A stretch of DNA of 64,000 bases, taken from CBDBON01 sp965208395 (GTDB lineage: Bacteria > Chloroflexota > Dehalococcoidia > Lucifugimonadales > CBDBON01). Location of the stretch: positions 1 through 64,000 of the forward strand of contig CBDBON010000001.1 in NCBI GenBank assembly GCA_965208395.1, written 5' to 3'. The notes under the pieces are model-generated. The model saw nothing but the letters and a program-made list of their open reading frames with translations. It was not told where the DNA came from and did no database searches. The position numbers were made by a program, and so were the translations under genes. Below, piece after piece: positions 1 to 6,194 of this stretch (the first letter of the stretch is position 1; every line of letters starts with the position of its first letter).

Positions 1-371
1 CGACTCCAGAATCGCCGTATATGCTCGTCAAGGTAGTGCCTCATGTTCTTGACCGGCAGATTGTCCCATATATCGCTGGGGGGTCTGCTTAAGGCAATCC
101 ACTCCCGACCATCCGCAGTTTGGTATCGCTCCTGTACACCACCCAGGCCATCATCCACAGGAGGGCTCACGTGTATCCAGTGAGGAGGGTATTCCGAATA
201 GCCCTGCTCTTGAAAGCTCATACCGAGCCTAAACATCTGTCCCGTGTGAGTGCCAACCTCGACGGTGTAGTCGAATTCGACAACGACACCATGCTTCCAA
301 TTGTGTAGTGTAGGAGCGTATCCTAACTCCTCCAGTTCTGACTGGACCCGACTTATGTCGTTGGGTGCCAA
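1..371 (-). CDS. Prokaryotic E2-like protein (E2 family E), partial at window start
   Basis: The minus strand is open from a TTG at 371 to the window edge, giving 123 residues without a stop. The start is fixed by GGAGG at 378-382, six bases upstream, just after the stop of the ubiquitin-like gene. The visible fold signature is that of the bacterial E2 family E: an N-terminal helix (ELEELGYAPTL), a strand region, then YPPHWIHVSPP resembling the E2 flap, and a C-terminal WIALSRPPSDIWDN followed by a helix. Family members are about 130-150 residues, so most of the protein is visible. No cysteine occurs in these 123 residues, so a classical E2 active-site thiol is not seen. By analogy with known multi-ubiquitin operons, E1 and JAB genes should follow to the left, outside the window. 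Family assignment is from remembered pattern, not a search. Confidence 0.72.
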   Translation of the reverse strand, partial: MAPNDISRVQSELEELGYAPTLHNWKHGVVVEFDYTVEVGTHTGQMFRLGMSFQEQGYSEYPPHWIHVSPPVDDGLGGVQERYQTADGREWIALSRPPSDIWDNLPVKNMRHYLDEHIRRFWS

Positions 372-384
372 GCCTCACCTCCAC

Positions 385-627
385 TCATGCCACAGGCGTG
401 GGTCCTGTCGGCACGGTTATGAACACGTTGTCGACCGTTAGGTCAATCCGGGTACCTCCCTGGTACTCACCCTTGTCACCGCGCAGAATGTATGTGTCTG
501 CTCCTTTAGGATTAGGAACCGCTTTGCCCTCAATGGCAATCGCCAGAATCTGGGATGCAGTCAGCTCAGGAGTGTCCGTCCTGAACTCAACCCCGTTGAC
601 TTTGAATTCGTACCTTCCTGTTGTCAT
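385..627 (-). CDS. Multi-ubiquitin-family beta-grasp protein, single domain
   Basis: An 80-residue protein that is one ubiquitin-like beta-grasp domain of the multi-ubiquitin family. It opens YEFKVNGVEF, has the ASQILAIA helix region and ends in the strand IDLTVDNVFITVPTGP. Family members usually carry several such domains; this one carries one. The tail PTGPTPVA has no exposed Gly-Gly, as is common in this family. GGAGG lies six bases before the ATG. It sits 13 bases upstream of the E2-like gene and downstream of an XRE/ImmA pair on the same strand, so it is probably the modifier of a bacterial ubiquitin-like conjugation system. The target is unknown. Confidence 0.82.
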   Translation of the reverse strand: MTTGRYEFKVNGVEFRTDTPELTASQILAIAIEGKAVPNPKGADTYILRGDKGEYQGGTRIDLTVDNVFITVPTGPTPVA

Positions 628-724
628 GGGAAACCTCCGTGATATTCTGGAAAGGCTCGTCCGGCTTCTACCCTAAGCCACTGCTCTCAACGCCTACTCC
701 CGCTCATACACACTCCCTTCTAGT

Positions 725-1468
725 CTATGGTGCCAACCCCAACATTGGTTCACTCGAAGAACGAGTCAATCCCAGAGTGCTCAGACGAATACCGGCGGCT
801 TCTTGAGAGACTTGGCATCGTCTAGACAACTCTCGGATCAGACCAGCGTACGCTTGCGTGTCTCTTGCTGGAATATAGGCTAGAAGATCGTTTGCTGGTC
901 TGGCTCCCACAATGAGTCTCGCTAGGTCGGTGAATGGACCGCTTGGCATTAGCAAGGCTGCCATTCCCAGATTGGCCTGTACTTCTTTCCAGTCGCCCGT
1001 GCCCCGGGCAAACCAGATGTGACGTTCTAGGCATCTCGTCGTAGTCGTCTCCACCTTCGATTCCACCCCTTGAGAGAACAGTGTCCCTTGTCCCTGTGGT
1101 CGCTCGACGAGTTGTCTATGCAGGATCACGTGGGCGGCCTCATGTGCCAACGTGGCCCGCCACCTCCCTAGAAGCCCAGTTGGGCTGGCATTCTCGTTCG
1201 CTTGCTCTGTGAGGTCCCGATTGATTTCAACCACGGGCTGCTGCCCGGCGATGAATGTGCTGACTCCCAGCAAACCAGGACGTAGTTCGCAATATAGGTC
1301 AAGCCTAACTTGAAGATGCAACTCCAAGAAGGCTTCCACATCCACCAGAGGAATAGCAGCGCTTGGGAACATCTCACACTGTTGAAGCTCATGTGTCATG
1401 ATCTCCTCAATCTCGCTCTCTTCAAACCAGAGCCGCCGCTCTCCATTTGGGCTTCGGTAATCCTTCAT
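725..1468 (-). CDS. ImmA/IrrE-type zinc metallopeptidase
   Basis: A 247-residue protein of the COG2856 family. The zinc site is HEAAH at residues 109-113, and the family's third ligand region appears as KEVQANLGMAALLMP with Glu162. Relatives (ImmA, IrrE) cleave or inactivate a partnered XRE repressor after DNA damage or infection, switching on the downstream genes. Here the ATG overlaps the stop of the XRE gene by four bases (ATGA), so the two are translationally coupled, and AGAGG precedes the start. The ubiquitin-like gene lies 97 bases downstream on the same strand, which suggests that the pair controls that module. The controlling signal is not visible. Confidence 0.85.
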   Translation of the reverse strand: MKDYRSPNGERRLWFEESEIEEIMTHELQQCEMFPSAAIPLVDVEAFLELHLQVRLDLYCELRPGLLGVSTFIAGQQPVVEINRDLTEQANENASPTGLLGRWRATLAHEAAHVILHRQLVERPQGQGTLFSQGVESKVETTTTRCLERHIWFARGTGDWKEVQANLGMAALLMPSGPFTDLARLIVGARPANDLLAYIPARDTQAYAGLIRELSRRCQVSQEAAGIRLSTLGLTRSSSEPMLGLAP

Positions 1469-1815
1469 TGCTCATCCTCTGGAGGCCCCAGTTGCTCAAG
1501 CCTGTCCAAGAGCTTCTGGAGACCCTCTCGGTCAAGGTTAGTTTCGGCCACTTTGCGGAAAAGCTGACCTGCTAGCTTCTCTTGGCGGAGGTAATACTCA
1601 ACTCCTTCCCCCAATCGTCCTGCCTGTTGCATCAATCCGTCGAAGTCCAGATCAAGTGTCTCCGAAATACTGCGGAGCACTCCCTCTGAAGGAACCCTAC
1701 GGTCATTCTCGATATCAGCCAAGTAGGATGGGGCAATGCCAATCTGTCTAGCTAGAGCTCGTAGACCGAGTTGCTTGGCTATCCGGCCCCTATTGATCAG
1801 GTCGCCCAAAGGCAT
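1465..1815 (-). CDS. XRE-family HTH repressor
   Basis: A 116-residue protein with an N-terminal Cro/CI-type helix-turn-helix (about residues 7-62: LRALARQIGIAPSYLADIEN) and a charged helical C-terminus that may serve dimerisation or recognition by the protease. AGGAG lies upstream of the ATG. It is first in the leftward operon XRE, ImmA, ubiquitin-like, E2-like. A palindrome overlapping the predicted -10 of its promoter is the likely autoregulatory operator. Role as repressor is inferred from the family and the partnered ImmA gene. Confidence 0.88.
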   Translation of the reverse strand: MPLGDLINRGRIAKQLGLRALARQIGIAPSYLADIENDRRVPSEGVLRSISETLDLDFDGLMQQAGRLGEGVEYYLRQEKLAGQLFRKVAETNLDREGLQKLLDRLEQLGPPEDEQ

Positions 1816-1851
1816 TGCGCACTCCTACAATGACACGGTTAGTGTTCTGTG

Positions 1852-1890
1852 TACGCTTACTAGCGTATATTGCTTCACTAGCTCTGTCAA
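1852..1890 (-). promoter_or_regulatory. Promoter with embedded operator for XRE/ImmA/ubiquitin-like operon
   Basis: Minus-strand TTGACA (1885-1890), a 17-base spacer, then TACGCT as -10 (1862-1867). The -10 is one arm of the perfect inverted repeat TACGCT-TACT-AGCGTA (1852-1867). A repressor bound there would block RNA polymerase, fitting autoregulation by the XRE protein whose start is about 40 bases downstream. Confidence 0.6.
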
Positions 1891-1921
1891 TAGAAATCAT
1901 GCGATACGGGACACGCGAATG

Positions 1922-1953
1922 ATCGATGTAATCCCCTCCGAGGGATACCGCTC
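1922..1953 (+). repeat. Diverged direct repeat, copy 1
   Basis: A stretch reading CGATGTAATCCCCTCC followed by GAGGGATACCGCTCGC. It matches 2961-2992 with a few substitutions. The two copies bracket about 1 kb of sequence without convincing genes. Confidence 0.5.
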
Positions 1954-2294
1954 GCTCTCCCAGATCCGCAAACTCGCCTAAGGACGCCACAGAACCGGCG
2001 TCAAGGGCGGAAAGGCCAGTCTGCAATCCCACCGGAGACCGACACGGAGGAGCGGGATGAGAGGGGCCGATAGAAGGAAGCCATCAAGGAGGGTCGCCAC
2101 GTCTTCGGATGGATCGGCGGCGGCGCACACCGTCAAGCGGCGAGAGACGCTGCGCATCCTGACCCGCATGTCCATTCGCCCTTCCTGCGGCCCAGGCTTC
2201 GCAAGCCCTCGGGAGGCGGAGCATGTTCGCACCTGCATACGGACAGGTGCATTTCCGCACCTGCCCGTGGGAGGTTACGGATCGCCCGTCCGTT

Positions 2295-2375
2295 GTTCAC
2301 ACTCTCTTGCAGGCGCTGCGATCCAACGGTTCGCGGCAAATCGCAGGGAGGTAAACGAGTTGGCGCTGACATCGA
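2295..2375 (+). repeat. Imperfect ~80-bp direct repeat, copy 1
   Basis: Begins GTTCACACTCTC and ends with a ribosome-site-like GGGAGGTAAAC before TTGGCGCTGA. It aligns along its length with 2758-2837. The TTG could open a 79-codon frame to 2599, but its composition does not look like protein. The flanking area 1891-3126 otherwise holds only repeats and no gene I can support. Confidence 0.55.
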
Positions 2376-2450
2376 AGCTCCAGCCGCCTGGGCGGCTCAT
2401 CCCGCCGGGAACCGCACCCGGTCCCGTCCGGCGTCCATCCCAGCGTAATG

Positions 2451-2549
2451 CACCCCCGCCTCAAGCTCATTTTTGGGCAGCTTTTGTCATCGGACCGTCG
2501 ATTTTCTCCGGTGTAGACACCCCCGCCTCAAGCCCTCCTTTGTCATCGG
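2451..2549 (+). repeat. Short tandemly spaced repeat pair
   Basis: CACCCCCGCCTCAAGC occurs at 2451-2466 and again at 2518-2533. Each is followed within 25 bases by TTTGTCATCGGA, so a 67-base unit has been duplicated with drift. Confidence 0.6.
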
Positions 2550-2757
2550 AGACCGAACTGGGGCCTTTCAACAGATTGCTTGCCGGTTACAGCCCATAGG
2601 GGCCGATTTACCCCTGATTCAGCTACGACATCACGACTTCGACCACTTCGTCACCAAACTCCATTTCCTGTACACCCCAACACTGCAAGAAACGGCTCCC
2701 CGATTGGAGACCCTCCGTGGCGCCACCATGCGTGAGGTCTTCTTCGGCGTCCCGGTC

Positions 2758-2837
2758 GTTCACACTCTCTGGCGAGGGCTGCGGTCCGGTGACCCGCAGC
2801 AAACCGCAGGAGGTGAACATCTTGGCGCTGAGTTCGA
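2758..2837 (+). repeat. Imperfect ~80-bp direct repeat, copy 2
   Basis: Second copy of the 2295-2375 unit, with GCAGGAGGTGAAC preceding TTGGCGCTGA. The frame opened by this TTG closes after 48 codons at 2968. Duplication of a leader plus ribosome-binding-site module is possible; function unknown. Confidence 0.55.
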
Positions 2838-2928
2838 CAGGGAGACCGACAACCCCAGTGACGCCGCGGTCTCCCCGGCCTCAGCCCGGAGGGCGGGCTC
2901 GGCCCATTGCGACTCGCCATCACTGGAT

Positions 2929-2981
2929 ACATCGGCGTAGTCCCCTGGAAGCCACTACGCCGATGTAGTCCCTTCCAGGGG
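2929..2981. repeat. Interlocking inverted repeats (pseudoknot topology)
   Basis: Two perfect inverted repeats interleave. Arm A ACATCGGCGTAGT (2929-2941) pairs with A' (2954-2966), and arm B CCCCTGGAAG (2942-2951) pairs with B' (2972-2981). The order A-B-A'-B' is that of an H-type pseudoknot if transcribed, or of a compound DNA palindrome. Confidence 0.7.
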
Positions 2982-3126
2982 ATAACGCTCGCCATTCCGG
3001 TCGCCCACACTGACGTAAAGACCGGGCGGTAGCCCGCCCGCCGGTCCGTCTGTGCCCGGAGGCCACCCAGGACACCTGTAGACGAGAGGCCAGCGGCCCG
3101 ACGAACCGCCGCTGCGACTGTGACCC

Positions 3127-3366
3127 ATGAGAGAGAGCAATAGAGAAGATACAAGGAACGGGCAAAGGAAGAGGAGCGGAGGAGACGCTTCCGATCCCTC
3201 CATCGACAGGCCGATGGAGCCCTACACCGCCGAGCAGCGAGCTCAGCTCCAACGCGGGCTGCGCATCCTGGCCCGGATGATCGTCCGCGCCCATCTGCGG
3301 GGTGAGATACCCAAGGCAGAGTCGCCGTCCACGAAGCCGCCGTCAGAGAAGGGGTCCGGCGGATGA
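3127..3366 (+). CDS. Small charged protein, mobile-element associated
   Basis: A 79-residue frame; an internal ATG at 3214 would give 50 residues and may be the true start. The core AEQRAQLQRGLRILARMIVR looks like an amphipathic basic helix, followed by a polar tail. A similar string (RRETLRILTRMSIR) occurs in a degenerate frame near 2128-2170, suggesting an old paralogue. It precedes the replication-relaxation-like gene by about 190 bases. I do not recognise the family. Confidence 0.45.
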   Translation: MRESNREDTRNGQRKRSGGDASDPSIDRPMEPYTAEQRAQLQRGLRILARMIVRAHLRGEIPKAESPSTKPPSEKGSGG

Positions 3367-3551
3367 ACCGCCATCAAGCAAGCCCCGCATCCTCAATGCC
3401 GCGTCACCCTGGCGGCGGCTCAGGGCATCGGGTTCACGGCCCTGCCTCTATCACAGATCCCACCTCAATACAACGTCCTGCAAGGCATTACATGCGAGCA
3501 ATTTCCCGTTCAAGATGGGATGTTGGGACATCAGCAAGTTGAGGTATCGGA

Positions 3552-5594
3552 TTGGCAGTCACGAACCCACAAGAAGCAAGAGTCAACGGCGCAGCGCAGG
3601 CTGGAGCGGACCTCGACGGGGCGGTCCGGGACTACGTGCGCACCTACGCCGTGCTGCATGGCAGGCCCAAGGCGGCCGAGACCCTCGGCGTCTCCCGCCA
3701 CACCCTGTGGCGTTTCCTCGACCGGGGCCACGCCGGGCGCGCTATCCCCAGCGCGGTGCTGGAGCAAGTGGGCGACAGACCAGAGGCGGTGGAGGACGCC
3801 GAGGAGCGGCTGATACTCCAAGCGCAGGCCAGGCGGCGGCTGAAGGACAGCGGCCCAGCGGCGACCGGTCCCAAGCGCCTGTCCGAGACCCTGGAGGACG
3901 CTCTGCGGCTGGTCTGCGCCACGCCCCTGGCCACCGTGGACGAGCTCTCCCGCTTCGGACGTGTCCCCGCCTCCACGTTGCGTGACCGGCTGAGCAACCT
4001 CGCAAAGCGGGGCCTGGTGGACTCCGTGTCGCACCAGTTGAGCGTTCTCGGCTCCCGCCCCCAGCGCCGTTACTTCCCCACGAAGCAGGGCATCGTCGCC
4101 GGAGGGCGGATCGAGCACGGCACGGACTACTTCCTCAGCGAGTACCCCGTGTCCAGGCAATGGTTCCGGCTGCTGGCCGAGCGCATGGACGCCGTGGCCG
4201 TCCTCTACCGCGTCGCCGCCATGATCGCCGACGCAGACCCGCAGGAGAAGCCCGTGCGCGTGGACCACTACCGCAGCGGCCCCTACGACATGCTGGTCAC
4301 CCTGTCCGGTGGACGCTCCATCGGCGTCATCCGCCAGGGTGCGACCCTGCCCACCTCCAACCTGCGCTACCGCCTCAGGAGCGTCGAGCATCTCCCCAGC
4401 CGCGAGAGGCCGTTCGCCACGCTCGTCCTGACCCATGCTGACCAGGCCACCCGAAGGGCCATCCGCTCATTGGGCGACCCGTCGGAGCACCGCAGGACCT
4501 TTGCGGCGACGGAAGGAGAGCTTCTGGCCGGAGACCACACCGGAGCCGTCTGGCAACAGTGCGGAGACGGACGGGACAATGACCCGCCGGTGCTCATAGA
4601 CCCTGGCGCGTCCCTGGGGAGCATCCTGGCGTGGATGGATCGGCTGCTGGACTCGTCCCATTCGTCCTTCCGCGACAACCCGAGGCCCGATCTCGAAGAC
4701 CTCTACTCCTCCAGTGTGAAGGCCGCCATGCCGGAGCCTGGCGAGCAGCTCACGTCATCCCCATCGGCGCAACTCACCCGCGCCGGGAAGGACGCCCTGG
4801 ACCTGCTGTCGGCATGGCCCCTGTGCACCCGTGAGCAGCTTGCGGGACTCATGGGCGGCGTCACCCTGCGCCGGGTCAACCAGGTGCTCCGCGCCCTCCG
4901 TGAGCACGGCCTAGTGCGGGAGGACGGCTCCCTCCTCGTGCTCACCGACGAGGGACTGACGCACCTGGCCCGCCGGGACCGGGCCGCCGTCGGCCTCACC
5001 CTCGACCGCTGGAGCCCAGAACTCACCCTCAGGAAGCCCTCCGTCTACGTCGGGACAGCCCTGCGCGCCCTGGCCGCCCAGCTGCGCCACCACGCCGGCG
5101 TCGTCGGCTTCGCTTCCGCCCTCTCAGCCGAGGTCGCCAACTCCCCGGACCACGACCTGTTCGACCTGCTTCCCACCCACCGCTCCAGCATCGGATACCG
5201 CCACGACCAGACCGCCTACGCCATCCACCCCGACGCCTCCTTCACCCTGGAGTACAAGGGCGAGTGGCGTCCCTACCTGCTGGAGTTCGAGCGGAGGGCC
5301 ACCACGCCGAAACGCATCCCCAAACGCCTGAGGTCCTACCGACGTTATTTCACCAGCGGCTGGGCAAAGAGAGACCACGAGGGACACCTGCCCCACGTGC
5401 TCTTCGTCTTCGAGTCCCCCGACAGCGAGACCGCCTTCCTCGACATCGCCGACGCAGAGGACGACGTGCCCATCGTCACCAGCAACACCGAGACCCTTGC
5501 CGAGCATGGCGTCCTGGGCGACTCGTGGATACTGCCCCCGCCGTATTCCCTCCACAGAAGGCCCCTCGCCCTGACGTATCAGCCTGCGCAATGA
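3552..5594 (+). CDS. Replication-relaxation-like protein
   Basis: A 680-residue protein. An N-terminal HTH (about residues 38-60, AAETLGVSRHTLWRFL) is followed by a winged-helix module (about 125-160) and a second one (about 415-455, TREQLAGLMGGV...VNQVLRALREHGLV). The C-terminal region has PDASFTLEYKGEWRPYLLEF followed by a basic helix, the pattern of the replication-relaxation family with its nuclease-like fold. Such proteins are typical of plasmids and integrative elements, where they are thought to act in replication or transfer; no biochemical role is proven here. The TTG start at 3552 has GAGG seven bases upstream. A hairpin follows the stop. Confidence 0.65.
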   Translation: MAVTNPQEARVNGAAQAGADLDGAVRDYVRTYAVLHGRPKAAETLGVSRHTLWRFLDRGHAGRAIPSAVLEQVGDRPEAVEDAEERLILQAQARRRLKDSGPAATGPKRLSETLEDALRLVCATPLATVDELSRFGRVPASTLRDRLSNLAKRGLVDSVSHQLSVLGSRPQRRYFPTKQGIVAGGRIEHGTDYFLSEYPVSRQWFRLLAERMDAVAVLYRVAAMIADADPQEKPVRVDHYRSGPYDMLVTLSGGRSIGVIRQGATLPTSNLRYRLRSVEHLPSRERPFATLVLTHADQATRRAIRSLGDPSEHRRTFAATEGELLAGDHTGAVWQQCGDGRDNDPPVLIDPGASLGSILAWMDRLLDSSHSSFRDNPRPDLEDLYSSSVKAAMPEPGEQLTSSPSAQLTRAGKDALDLLSAWPLCTREQLAGLMGGVTLRRVNQVLRALREHGLVREDGSLLVLTDEGLTHLARRDRAAVGLTLDRWSPELTLRKPSVYVGTALRALAAQLRHHAGVVGFASALSAEVANSPDHDLFDLLPTHRSSIGYRHDQTAYAIHPDASFTLEYKGEWRPYLLEFERRATTPKRIPKRLRSYRRYFTSGWAKRDHEGHLPHVLFVFESPDSETAFLDIADAEDDVPIVTSNTETLAEHGVLGDSWILPPPYSLHRRPLALTYQPAQ

Positions 5595-5629
5595 CCGCCC
5601 TTTCCGTTCCGAACCCTTCCAATAGGGGC

Positions 5630-5653
5630 TGTCCCAGCAGCCTTGCTGGGACA
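5630..5653 (+). terminator. Hairpin after replication-relaxation-like gene
   Basis: TGTCCCAGCA, loop GCCT, TGCTGGGACA: a perfect 10-bp stem 35 bases after the stop codon. There is no T-run after it, so it may be a processing or pausing hairpin and not a classical terminator. The rest of 5595-6125 holds no gene I can support. Confidence 0.45.
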
Positions 5654-5698
5654 ACTTGCCCACGTGACCGGTCGCGCATCTCCGCTACCGCCCACCAC

Positions 5699-5959
5699 AG
5701 TACAATCCGTTGCAGAACCGACCGGTCAGGCCGTCTTCCCCGCTGCATCACACCCCCCGTCACCATCATCCCTCAGCTACGATTCCTGCCTACAGCCGCC
5801 CGGCCACTGCGTCCCACACACGGACGCCGAAGACTGCGCAACATGCCGCAACTTGTCCCACCGAGCCGTTCCCAGGACTTCCTATAGGGGACAAAAGGCC
5901 ATTCCCACTACTTACCGTGTCAGCCCCCAACAGCTCCCGAAAGTACAATTCGTTGCAGA
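5699..5959 (+). repeat. Pair of 18-bp direct repeats
   Basis: AGTACAATCCGTTGCAGA at 5699-5716 and AGTACAATTCGTTGCAGA at 5942-5959, one mismatch, inside the noncoding gap ahead of the GTPase gene. Possible protein-binding or recombination sites of the element. Confidence 0.45.
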
Positions 5960-6125
5960 GCACCAAATCCCGGCGACCTGCCTCGACGCCGAACCCCGTC
6001 GCAGGACTCGCCAGCCCCAGGTGCCCCGATGGGCTTGACGTATCACTCATTTCCGCACAAGCGGGCTGCCCATGGGCAATTCCCCAGTAGATAGAGGAGG
6101 TTGTTCTCAGTTGTTCCCCAAGGAC

Positions 6126-6154
6126 TTGACATTCCAGAAATTGAGGTCCATAAT
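6126..6154 (+). promoter_or_regulatory. Sigma-70-type promoter of GTPase-recombinase operon
   Basis: TTGACA (6126-6131), 17-base spacer, CATAAT (6149-6154). Transcription would begin near 6161, downstream of the first in-frame start at 6072. This supports the ATG at 6195 as the real start of the GTPase. Confidence 0.65.
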
Positions 6155-6194
6155 GCGATGGTTCGTACAACACAGAACAACGCAAGGAGGGGCT

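Noticed and set aside
2057..2599. 180-residue plus-strand frame in the repeat region
   Set aside because: No domain, Pro/Arg-rich shadow-like composition, and it crosses the direct repeats. At most it holds a decayed copy of the small gene at 3127-3366.
6072..6194. Upstream start of the GTPase
   Set aside because: A consensus promoter at 6126-6154 starts transcription after it, and AAGGAGG points to the ATG at 6195.
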